NCBI GenBank assembly: GCA_017468985.1
Contig: JAFUHF010000021.1
Span: 62,001 to 126,000 of the forward strand
Direction of reading: 5' to 3'
From: Bacteroidaceae bacterium
GTDB lineage: Bacteria; Bacteroidota; Bacteroidia; Bacteroidales; Bacteroidaceae
DNA: 64,000 nucleotides
The notes under the pieces were generated by a model. It saw nothing but the letters and a program-made list of their open reading frames with translations. It was not told where the DNA came from and made no database searches. The translations under genes were made by a program, and so were the position numbers. Positions 56,394 to 64,000 of this stretch are shown piece by piece (position 1 is the first letter of the stretch; each line of letters opens with the position of its first letter).

Positions 56394-56827
56394 ATTCTTT
56401 GGGTAGCCTTATGAATAATATAAGTTACGATGCCCCAAACCTGAAAGGATTCATCGGGCATCACTTTAATGGGGGAATATTGTGAATTGGCCGGAATCAG
56501 CAACATGTAATCCTTGTGCGGTTCCAGAATTTTTAGAGTAAATTCTCCATTTAGAAAGCATACTGCCATGTCACCCTTTTTAGGCCGTAGTGACTTGTCA
56601 ACCACCAGTATGTCGCCCTCAAAAACCATCGCATCCTCCAAGGAATCGCCTATTGCCCTAGCAAAAAAGGTACTTGCCTTATGGACGATGAGTTCTTTGT
56701 TCAGATCAATGGCCTCTGACATATAATCTTGCGCTGGTGAAGGAAAGCCAGCCCTCACACCACCGTCAGCATAGGGTAGTTCCAACGACGTACCAGTGTC
56801 AGCGGAATAGATCTCAAGATTACTCAT
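56390..56827 (-). CDS. umuD: UmuD, self-cleaving S24-family partner of UmuC
   Basis: The 145-aa protein would be activated by RecA-stimulated self-cleavage at A26-G27 in RAGFPSPAQDY. The catalytic Ser is S62 (IGDSLEDA) and the Lys K99 (EFTLKIL), close to E. coli S60 and K97. ATG 56827 gives the normal UmuD length; the longer reading adds an unrelated basic stretch. It lies 37 nt after the aldose-epimerase-like gene on the same strand, and no strong promoter is visible between them. No LexA-type box is recognised. Confidence 0.95.
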   Translation of the reverse strand: MSNLEIYSADTGTSLELPYADGGVRAGFPSPAQDYMSEAIDLNKELIVHKASTFFARAIGDSLEDAMVFEGDILVVDKSLRPKKGDMAVCFLNGEFTLKILEPHKDYMLLIPANSQYSPIKVMPDESFQVWGIVTYIIHKATQRI

Positions 56828-56864
56828 TCTAAATTCTTCCTGAAAAAAATATCCTGCCAGTTTA

Positions 56865-57779
56865 TTATTTTTCCTTCTTGATGGACATAGCACTCCGCGA
56901 TATTTCAGCATCCATATGGAGCGTATAGCCCATTTCTACATAGTGTCCAGGAGCTACCACATTGGTATAGGGTCTGGCATAGAAGTCTCCTTTGAAATTC
57001 TCTGCATCACAAAGGCCATACCAAGGTTCTAAGCACACAAATGGAGCGTCAACTCCGTAGGGCGACCATAATAACAATACCGGAGCATCAAAATCCATAG
57101 AGACATAGGGTCGCTGCTTTAAATCATACAGCGCAATATACTTCACTTGGGATCGGTCAATGATAATTGCATCGTTTTTGAAGCATTCATCAGTGATCTC
57201 CAATAGATTTTTGACCATGGGAATATCATACCGATCCTCGCTCAGACATCCTGAACTCCCTACTGCAGCACTTTCAATGGGTGACGGACGTCTAAAACCG
57301 GCATAAGCCTTTACCTTTGACCCTTGTTTATACTCTGGATAGTTAATTCCAGGGTGGCCACCTATGTGAAAGGGCAAAATCTTGACGCCTGTATTGAGTA
57401 CTCGCCATATAACCTTCAGTTGGTTGGCCCTCAGTTTGTACGTCACATCTATGCGGAAGGGAAATGGAAATATACGATGCATCTCCGGAGTACTTTCCAA
57501 TCGATACACCAGAAGTCGGTCATTCTGATCAATCTTCGAAAATGGTGCATCACTCACAAAACCATGCTTGGGCAACTCGTAGGTTTCGCCGTTGATTTTC
57601 GTTCTTCCGTCGCGCAACTTGCCTACCAATGGAAAAAGCAGTGGACTATGTCTGTTCCAGAACCGCCCATCACCGTTCCACACATAGTTAATGCCGGTAC
57701 GTATGCCCTTAATGCTCACCACCTCGGCACCTACGTTTTCCACTCCTATTTCCAACCATTTATTCTTGATGATATCCAT
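56865..57779 (-). CDS. Aldose 1-epimerase family protein (LacX-like), cytoplasmic
   Basis: A 304-aa mutarotase-like beta-sandwich protein without signal peptide. SPLLFPLVGKLRDG, LPKHGFVSDAPF, FHIGGHPGINYP (candidate catalytic His) and FVCLEPWYGLCDAENF (candidate Glu) fit the LacX/aldose-epimerase subfamily rather than GalM. The substrate is unknown. It is upstream of umuD in the same direction, and a -7 element lies 41 nt before its start. Confidence 0.88.
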   Translation of the reverse strand: MDIIKNKWLEIGVENVGAEVVSIKGIRTGINYVWNGDGRFWNRHSPLLFPLVGKLRDGRTKINGETYELPKHGFVSDAPFSKIDQNDRLLVYRLESTPEMHRIFPFPFRIDVTYKLRANQLKVIWRVLNTGVKILPFHIGGHPGINYPEYKQGSKVKAYAGFRRPSPIESAAVGSSGCLSEDRYDIPMVKNLLEITDECFKNDAIIIDRSQVKYIALYDLKQRPYVSMDFDAPVLLLWSPYGVDAPFVCLEPWYGLCDAENFKGDFYARPYTNVVAPGHYVEMGYTLHMDAEISRSAMSIKKEK

Positions 57780-57820
57780 GATTCTGCTATTTACTTGTTC
57801 TACTGCATCACATTAGGCTA

Positions 57821-57828
57821 CAAATTTA
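57821..57828 (-). promoter_or_regulatory. Bacteroidetes -7 promoter element for the epimerase (and possibly umuDC-helicase)
   Basis: Minus strand TAAATTTG followed by TAGCC, 41 nt upstream of ATG 57779. Confidence 0.5.
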
Positions 57829-57976
57829 GGAATTTTTCAGACAGCCACTACCTTCAAATAAGAAAGTATACGTTTTATTAACTTATTTAGACATTACTAA
57901 GCGGCCAAACAACACCTGTACCAGCATCGTAGCTTAAAAAACAGCCTTGCAACATACCCGATTGACAGAAAAAACG

Positions 57977-57984
57977 TATATTTG
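57977..57984 (+). promoter_or_regulatory. Bacteroidetes -7 promoter element for the aminopeptidase P gene
   Basis: TATATTTG followed by CGC, 16 nt before ATG 58001. It excludes the in-frame start at 57947. Confidence 0.6.
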
Positions 57985-58000
57985 CGCAAAAATTCACACT

Positions 58001-59401
58001 ATGTTTACAAAAGAAACTTATATACAACGCCGAAGCGCCCTTAAGGCACAGCTTGAGAGCGGTATTATTCTCATATTAGGCAATAACGAAAGTCCTGTTA
58101 ATGGTCCATATAACTGCTACCCCTTCCGACAGGATAGTTCTTTCCTCTATTTTTTCGGTGCACAACGCGATGGCTTGGCTGGCGTACTCGATATTGACAA
58201 TGACAAGGATTATCTCCTCGGTGATGACATCGACATTAACGACATTATATGGTATGGCAGTGTAGATAGCGTGGCCGATATGGGTAAAGCAGTAGGCATT
58301 AAGGATACTGGAAAGTTCTCCTACCTCCGAACACTCCTCGACAACGCTCGCCAAGCAGGTCGAACCATTCACTTCCTACCCCCTTATCGCCACGATCACC
58401 AGCTATTACTTCAGGACCTCATTGGGTTCTCGCCATCACAGCAGGCAGAACAGTCATCCGTAGACCTGATCAAGGCTATTGTGAAGCTCCGATCCGTAAA
58501 AAGCGACGAAGAGATTAAGGAAATTGAACGTGCATGCGCCGTCGGCTTCAAGATGCACACCACAGCGATGAAGCTATGCCAACCCGGAGTAACGGAACAC
58601 TTCATTAGCGGCATGATTAGCGGCATCGCAGAATCGTTCGGAGCAATGGTGAGCTTCCCGTCGATTGTTTCCATGCACGGCGAAGTGATGCACGGCTATC
58701 CGGGCGAAAACCACTTGGAAGCCGGACGTCTCTTGCTCTGCGACGCCGGTGCGGAGACTCTCTCTCACTATTGCTCAGACAACACGCGCACTACTCCCAT
58801 TAGTGGTAAGTTCACCAATAAACAAAAGGAAGTCTATTCTATCGTTGAGCAGTGTCACGATCTAGCTCTGGCCGCTGCTCGGCCCGGCGTTCTTTGGTAT
58901 GATGTTCACATGAACGTATGCCGGCACATCGTTGATGGCCTCAAGGACCTCGGACTGATGAAGGGCGACACCGAAGAGGCCGTACAGGCAGGCGCACACG
59001 CCTTGTTCTTACCTCACGGATTAGGCCACATGATGGGAATGGACGTACATGACATGGAAGCATTGGGCCAACGCTATGTAGGCTTCGACGACGAGATACA
59101 GCCATCCTCCCAGTTCGGTCTGGCCAGCCTGCGCATGGGTCGCCGCTTGCAAGAAGGCTTCGTAGTGACCGATGAACCTGGCATTTACTTCATTCCTGCA
59201 CTCATTGATCTCTGGAAACGCGAAGGCACCAATGCGCAGTTCCTCAATTTCGACGCCATTGAGAAGTATCGCGAATTTGGTGGCATTCGCATTGAAAACG
59301 ATCTGCTCATCACCGCCGAAGGTGCACGCATGCTGGGCCGTGACCACATACCTTACCACATTGATGAGGTGGAGGATTTCTTAGCCAAGAACCAGTATTA
59401 G
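58001..59401 (+). CDS. pepP: Xaa-Pro aminopeptidase (M24B)
   Basis: Removes an N-terminal residue preceding proline. The 466 aa have an N-terminal creatinase-like domain (MFTKETYIQRRSALKAQL ... FRQDSSFLYFFGAQRDG). The C-terminal pita-bread metalloprotease domain has metal ligands in LLLCDAGAETLSHYCSDNTRT (two Asp), HGLGHMMGMDVHD (His), TDEPGIYF (Glu) and GGIRIENDLLIT (Glu). ATG 58001 agrees with the promoter at 57977. It appears monocistronic. Confidence 0.95.
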   Translation: MFTKETYIQRRSALKAQLESGIILILGNNESPVNGPYNCYPFRQDSSFLYFFGAQRDGLAGVLDIDNDKDYLLGDDIDINDIIWYGSVDSVADMGKAVGIKDTGKFSYLRTLLDNARQAGRTIHFLPPYRHDHQLLLQDLIGFSPSQQAEQSSVDLIKAIVKLRSVKSDEEIKEIERACAVGFKMHTTAMKLCQPGVTEHFISGMISGIAESFGAMVSFPSIVSMHGEVMHGYPGENHLEAGRLLLCDAGAETLSHYCSDNTRTTPISGKFTNKQKEVYSIVEQCHDLALAAARPGVLWYDVHMNVCRHIVDGLKDLGLMKGDTEEAVQAGAHALFLPHGLGHMMGMDVHDMEALGQRYVGFDDEIQPSSQFGLASLRMGRRLQEGFVVTDEPGIYFIPALIDLWKREGTNAQFLNFDAIEKYREFGGIRIENDLLITAEGARMLGRDHIPYHIDEVEDFLAKNQY

Positions 59402-59494
59402 GTTTTCCTCTATTTTCATTTCCATGAGCACGTTCTGCCCATAGAGTTCAAGTCAGTAAAATATCTTAATTCATATATTCACAACTTATTCAAA

Positions 59495-60694
59495 ATGACC
59501 AAATCATCCATTCTAAAGTCATTTCTACTCTCTGGCCTGCTGGTATGCTCCGGCAGCATCATGGCCGAAGACAAAGACTCAACCGTATTCACTACCGTTG
59601 TAGAGAATCCCATTACTCCTGTCAAGAATCAGTATCGTTCAGGCACTTGCTGGGCCTTTTCGTCCTTAGGATTCTTCGAAGCAGAACTGCTTCGTATGAA
59701 AAAGGGCACCTATGACCTGTGCGAAGCCTACTTGGTTCACAAAACCTACGAGGATCGCGCCCGTGCAGCCGTGCGCATGCATGGTGATGTATCGTATTCC
59801 CAAGGCGGTAGTTTCTACGACGCCGTTTACTGCCTGCGCAACTATGGCATCTGCCCTGAAGACGCCATGCCTAAACCCGGAACGTTGGTAGGTGATACGC
59901 TTTTCAACTTCAACGAGCTCAATGCCGTGAGCGGAGCCTTTGTTGAAGCTCTTGCCAAAGGCAAGCTCAAGACGCTTTCCCCTGCATGGCCCAACGCGTT
60001 CAGCGGCCTGCTTGACGCCTACATTGGCAAAGTGCCCGAAACCTTCACATACGAAGGAAAGACCTATACGCCACAGAGTTTTGCCCAAAGCCTGGGACTG
60101 AACATGGACGACTACATAAGCCTCACCTCGTTTACCCATCACGACTACTACACCAGCTTTGCCATTGAGGTGCAAGACAATTGGCGCTGGGGCCTCAGCT
60201 ACAATCTGCCACTCGATGAGTTCATGGAAGTCATGGAGAGTGCCATCAAGAACGGCTATACCTTCGCATGGGGTGCTGACGTAAGCGAAGACGACTTTGG
60301 CCGCCGCGGCGCACACGAGGGCATTGCTTTAGTGCCCGAGGGAAAGACCAAAAGCGATGCTACCGGTTCCGATCAGGCTCGCTGGATCGGCACTTCAGGC
60401 GACAAAGAGCAGACCGAGAAGGATATTAAGGGCGAAAAGGTCATCACCCCAGAGCTTCGTCAAGAGGCTTACGACAACTGGAACACCACCGACGATCATG
60501 GCATGGTAATATATGGTCTGGCAAAGGATCAAAACGAAAAGGAATACTACATGATGAAAAATTCATGGGGCGACTACAACCGCTATCATGGTTGCGCTTA
60601 TATTTCGAAAGCCTACATGGCCTACAAAACCATGAACATCCTGATTCACAAAGACGCACTTCCCAAGAAAATTGCCAAGAAGCTGCATTTGTAA
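59495..60694 (+). CDS. Secreted C1B-type (bleomycin hydrolase/aminopeptidase C-like) cysteine peptidase
   Basis: A 399-aa papain-clan peptidase with a signal peptide (residues 1-24, GSIMA). The oxyanion Gln46 and catalytic C52 are in VKNQYRSGTCWAFSS, the catalytic His in TTDDHGMVIYG and the Asn in MMKNSWGDYN. The long insert between the Cys and His halves, with THHDYYTSFAIEVQDNWRWG, is typical of the C1B bleomycin hydrolase/PepC group. Export differs from classical cytoplasmic PepC but is common in Bacteroidetes. A strong terminator follows at 60714. Confidence 0.94.
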   Translation: MTKSSILKSFLLSGLLVCSGSIMAEDKDSTVFTTVVENPITPVKNQYRSGTCWAFSSLGFFEAELLRMKKGTYDLCEAYLVHKTYEDRARAAVRMHGDVSYSQGGSFYDAVYCLRNYGICPEDAMPKPGTLVGDTLFNFNELNAVSGAFVEALAKGKLKTLSPAWPNAFSGLLDAYIGKVPETFTYEGKTYTPQSFAQSLGLNMDDYISLTSFTHHDYYTSFAIEVQDNWRWGLSYNLPLDEFMEVMESAIKNGYTFAWGADVSEDDFGRRGAHEGIALVPEGKTKSDATGSDQARWIGTSGDKEQTEKDIKGEKVITPELRQEAYDNWNTTDDHGMVIYGLAKDQNEKEYYMMKNSWGDYNRYHGCAYISKAYMAYKTMNILIHKDALPKKIAKKLHL

Positions 60695-60713
60695 TCCTTC
60701 TTATTATATAAGG

Positions 60714-60746
60714 AAAGCACCAGAAGCTAAACGCTCCTGGTGCTTT
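60714..60746 (+). terminator. Rho-independent terminator
   Basis: AAAGCACCAG (60714-60723) pairs perfectly with CTGGTGCTTT (60737-60746), followed by TGTTTTTAG. Confidence 0.85.
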
Positions 60747-60836
60747 TGTTTTTAGTCCTCCAATAGAGTAGCCAATGGATGACCGAAATCTTCTGTTCGT
60801 ACAATAATGACCATCGGGCGCCTCACTGTCCTACTT

Positions 60837-62484
60837 CTAAAATTTGCGGTCTACACCACGTGACACTTCTACTCTCCGATGACGCGGATTACCCGGATAA
60901 ACCCTTACCAGAGCCACCCCATGGGGTGCAACCTCTGTATCGAACCGTTCTGTATCCTTTATTTCGGCCACATCCTTCTGACGCCATACGTCGCGCACCT
61001 TCTGAGTGCCACGAATGCCAAGGCTCTTGGGTATGAAGCCGATCGTAAGGGGCTGGTCAGAAATGTTGAACAGGCCGACAGCCATACTGCCATCCTCAAG
61101 CTGCTTGACGTAGGTTACGTATTCGGGTCTGTTATACATGCGGTAGCCCTGTATACCTAAGGGATCTTGATTTATATCGTTTACTTCACTGTTGCATAAC
61201 AGATTTATCGTAAATGGATCGAGTTGTGACATGTCACAACCAATGAGCATCGGTGATGCAAGCATGGCCCAGAGTGAAATATGGGTATATTGCTCGTCCG
61301 GAGTGAGGTGGGTATAATGCAAGTGAGGCCCCCATCCCACCATGCCTACTACAAGCATGTCGGGGTCGGCCCAATGACCCGGCCCATTGAAGGCAGCCCA
61401 CTTGTCCTGCCCCCTGGAAGCCTATGCTGAAGACGCTTTTCCAGTTGTCCCTGATGTCACCGGTGGTACGGAAACAGTTGAGTTTCTCTTTCCACACTGG
61501 TGCATCGCCATAAGGTGCCGAATTGGAAAGGCTGTAGACGATGTCACGGTTAGTGGAGCGCAGAGCGTCGTGCATTTCGCTTGCGTAATAGAAATCGTTG
61601 GGGTTCCAATCGTATTTCAGGTAGTCAATACCCCAATCAGCCCATTGTTTGGCGTCGTTCGATGCAAAGGAATACATCCCGTGATAGTAGTGTTCCTTAC
61701 GAACAGTCCTTCCTTCAGGATCCTCGGGAGTGGTATACTTGTAATTTTCGTTGTGTTTACCTTGTTTTATCCAGTCATAAGTGCCATCAGCATTGTCGCT
61801 CTGGCTACCAATGTGGCCAGCATAGGTGCCCACCCATGGACCGGAGTAAATACCGAGCTTAAGCCCCATGGCATGCACGTCGTCGGCGAGTTTTTTCATG
61901 TTAGGAAACTTGCGGTTGGTCTGAATGCCGTTGTATTTTCCACCGCGAATGCCCTGCCAACCATCGTCTATGTTAATATAGTTCCATCCGTAGTTAATCA
62001 GCCCCTTGTCCACCATAGCTCGGGCGGAACTCATCACCTTCTCTTGGCTCACACTGTTTCCCCAACAGTTCCAGCTGTTCCAACCCATAGGCGGAGTAAG
62101 CGCCAAACGGTCGCCCACCTCTATGCGCAAGTCGCGTTCGGCCTTTCCAAGACTGTTTTGAGCATAGAGCTTAGCATGGTAGGTTCCTGCCTTCTTTACT
62201 TTTCCGGAAATCTGGCCCGTTTCCTGGTTTACCGTGAGTCCTTTAGGAAGGCCCTCGGCCCAGAACTTCATAGGACGCTGTCCGGTGGCAGCAATCGTAT
62301 AGAGGAAGGGGGAACCCGGCCTCACGCCAAAGGCTTTCGCACTGTTGATGCGCGGAGTAGCCGGTGCAGGAGGAGTGAGAATGTAGGGAGTGTAGTCAGG
62401 AATGTCGCTTTGCGCACTGACTGATGTGCCTCCGAGGGCACACATCAGGGCCATAGCCCCGATCAACAAGGTTTTGTGATTCAT
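60837..62484 (-). pseudogene. GH27 alpha-galactosidase with a one-base frameshift
   Basis: The frame from ATG 62484 has a signal peptide (1-24), an Ig-like putative carbohydrate domain (about 30-123) and a GH27 barrel. LTPPMGWNSWNCWG, the catalytic Asp D292 in LKYDWN and the acid/base region FRTTGDIRDNW are present. At the G run read from plus-strand C's at 61410-61414 the frame shifts. With one G fewer it would continue QGQDKWAAFNGPGHWADPDM and join the downstream frame (PDMLVVGMVGWG...) to TGA near 60837. As written the product ends after about 416 residues and loses the barrel end and the C-terminal domain. A real mutation, phase variation or homopolymer error is possible. Confidence 0.88.
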
Positions 62485-62522
62485 CTTAAATTAATTATGG
62501 CTATTCTGTTAAAATTCCCACG

Positions 62523-62530
62523 CAAAATTA
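62523..62530 (-). promoter_or_regulatory. Bacteroidetes -7 promoter element for the GH27 gene
   Basis: Minus strand TAATTTTG followed by CGTG, 38 nt upstream of ATG 62484. Confidence 0.55.
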
Positions 62531-62615
62531 CAAAAACATTCCCTCCCACCCAAGAAGATGGCGTGATTTATGTTACAAAATCTCATATAACATGCCTGAT
62601 TCCCGTCTCTCAACG

Positions 62616-62825
62616 GCCATAAACAGCAATTCTACCGCCGTTTATACAGACTCTACCATGTAATTCATTATGACTGAAAATGTTTATATTAAATTACATA
62701 TGTAATTCTATATGATATAGAATGTTTATTTAAAATATTATATGCTATTTATCTATACATAAAATTTACATACATAATTACAGATGTAATTCTAATTTAC
62801 AAGAAATTTTCTTCATGAAATACAA
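62616..62825. repeat. Tandem repeat tract D, AT-rich, period 42 bp, upstream of the second paralogue
   Basis: Units start at 62658, 62700, 62742 and 62784, exactly 42 bp apart, with a weaker in-phase unit at 62616. Shared phases are ATGTAATTC at unit position 1 (62658, 62700, 62784) and GTTTAT at unit position 25 (62616, 62658) or 24 (62700). Units 62658 and 62700 are the most similar; 62742 is strongly diverged. The tract ends 48 nt before the start codon at 62874. Its AT-rich units bear no resemblance to the GC-rich units of tracts B and C, yet the period is the same. Confidence 0.8.
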
Positions 62826-62873
62826 TATTAAGAAACGAAATTCGTTATACAAACAGCAATACTACGCAACTAC

Positions 62874-63608
62874 ATGAACAAGAAATTCACAGTCATCAGC
62901 CTCGGACAGCTCCACAGTTCGCAGAGTCTGGAGTTTCTGAAGGATTCACTCAAGACACTCCGCCGAGACAGCACCGCATCTGCACTTATGACAGACGAGG
63001 TCATCAGGCTGAAAGCTGCTACAGCCGATTTTCAGAAAGAAATGCGCAAACACAAGAGTAGAATAGAAACTGAACAGGTCAAGGAACAGAGACTCCACAT
63101 GGGTAACACTTACCGTGCACTCTACATGATCGTAAAAGGAATGTCGATTTGCCCCACCGACGAGGCCACAAGAGAAAGCGTAGAGGCCGTAGCATGGATC
63201 ATGAAGGAACATCGGATCAACCCACGCATGGAACAGGTAGATCTGCTGGCCAGTACTCGCCAACTGACAGAGCTGCTAACCACCCCAAAGCTTTTGCCCC
63301 ATGTAGAAAGGCTGCATCTACGTCCCTGGGTGGACCAGATTCTACAGGCAGGCCAAGACTTTAGCGCTGCAGTGGACAAAAGAAGCCGGAAGCTATACGC
63401 CATAGGCCACGTGCACCTTGTGGAAAAACGACTGAAAGCTGAACAGGCCTACCGCGAACTCATAGAAACGGCAAACGCTCATCTACGCTTGACCGAAGAG
63501 ACCGGAATTGTCGCGTTCAGAAATAGCATGGAGAAACTCATACTGCATTACAAGGAAACCGCCATCAGCAATAACAAACGCGTCCGCACATTACAGAAAA
63601 AAGACTAA
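62874..63608 (+). CDS. Helical protein of unknown function, possibly DUF6261 family (paralogue of 41013)
   Basis: A 244-aa cytoplasmic-looking protein, mostly helical, basic, without signal peptide. It shares the family core with the 281-aa protein at 41013 but lacks that protein's acidic Ser-rich tail. Conserved pieces are FTVISLGQLHSSQSLEFL (N-terminus), YRALYMIVKGMSICPTDEAT, LRPWVDQILQAG, LKAEQAYRELIETANA and NNKRVRTLQKKD (C-terminus). Function is unknown. Tract D lies directly upstream. Confidence 0.78.
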   Translation: MNKKFTVISLGQLHSSQSLEFLKDSLKTLRRDSTASALMTDEVIRLKAATADFQKEMRKHKSRIETEQVKEQRLHMGNTYRALYMIVKGMSICPTDEATRESVEAVAWIMKEHRINPRMEQVDLLASTRQLTELLTTPKLLPHVERLHLRPWVDQILQAGQDFSAAVDKRSRKLYAIGHVHLVEKRLKAEQAYRELIETANAHLRLTEETGIVAFRNSMEKLILHYKETAISNNKRVRTLQKKD

Positions 63609-63784
63609 CGGTTACCTCGCCTCAGGCAATTTTGACGTTTGCTCACCAACTATTCGGCCAAAATAGGCCAAAGACAGTCCAAAGTCATTAATTAATCGGG
63701 CATATACGCGCGCATGTCAGGAATATTTAGTAATTTCGCACGTCAACTCTACTACATCATTACTCTATCTATTCTGATAAAGAC

Positions 63785-64000
63785 ATGACAACATCTATCT
63801 GGCAGAGAATACATCAGATCGTCATCTGTGCCTTTACCTTAGGACTCTCCGTGTCCGTCATGGCCGTACAGCCCCTCAAGCTCCAGAAGCATGGCGAAGG
63901 ACTGACCATCACGAGAAACAGCCAAAGCGTAGCCACACTCTCCGTGACCGGAACCAATGGGCTCTCGCAAAAGGTAAAAACAACGATGCTCGACTCCGCC
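63785..64000 (+). CDS. N-terminal part of a secreted protein (runs off window)
   Basis: From ATG 63785 the frame is open for 72 codons to the end. Residues 1-27 (MTTSIWQRIHQIVICAFTLG, then LSVSVMA) form a signal peptide. The visible mature start (VQPLKLQKHGEGLTITRNSQ) looks like beta-rich domain sequence of an exported protein. The family cannot be assigned from this part. Confidence 0.7.
   Translation, partial: MTTSIWQRIHQIVICAFTLGLSVSVMAVQPLKLQKHGEGLTITRNSQSVATLSVTGTNGLSQKVKTTMLDSA

Overview
The window looks like a chromosome segment of a Bacteroidales bacterium, most likely a Prevotella-type member. The evidence is the recurrent Bacteroidetes -7 promoter motif TAnnTTTG (often within about 50 nt of the start codon), a Bacteroides-type argR-GNAT-argG-argC-argD-proC operon, GH29/GH109/GH27 glycan enzymes, a remnant of a type IX secretion C-terminal tail, and a tRNA without encoded CCA. 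No prophage, insertion sequence or CRISPR array is visible.

Layout. 1-7450: menA (partial), rmlB, an rRNA methyltransferase, and a polysaccharide-export pair (SLBB/Wza-like and Wzz-like). 7735-12739: a membrane protein, the thyA-folA pair, then a cobalamin riboswitch ahead of the anaerobic ribonucleotide reductase nrdD-nrdG. 13261-18506: an unknown secreted protein, a LuxR-type regulator and the metY-cysK sulfur-assimilation pair. 18851-25080: tRNA-Ser(GGA), a surface-protein tail remnant, an OadA-like carboxyltransferase, DUF554, riboflavin synthase, a gingipain-like (clan CD) secreted protein and a small AraC-HTH protein. 25089-31162: addA-addB, each interrupted by an in-frame TAG. 31265-38929: arginine/proline biosynthesis operon. 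39118-40215: mnmA. 41013-41858: a paralogue of the 62874 gene. 41988-51646: glycan region with GH29, a mirrored GH109/oxidoreductase cluster, rmlA and a mutarotase. 51706-56827: umuD-umuC-helicase/nuclease operon. 56865-64000: epimerase, two peptidases, a frameshifted GH27, the second paralogue and the start of a secreted protein.

The most unusual structure is non-coding. Four intergenic tandem-repeat tracts (1939-2273, 15220-15477, 40661-40884, 62616-62825) have essentially unrelated unit sequences but the same 42-43 bp period. Two of them lie directly upstream of two divergent paralogues of one uncharacterised protein family (41013 and 62874). A separate cluster of five different perfect hairpins, all built on a GTTGCA/TGCAAC core, lies at 24206-24387. 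The double amber interruption of addA and addB and the one-base frameshift in the GH27 gene are the clearest signs of gene decay or sequence error.
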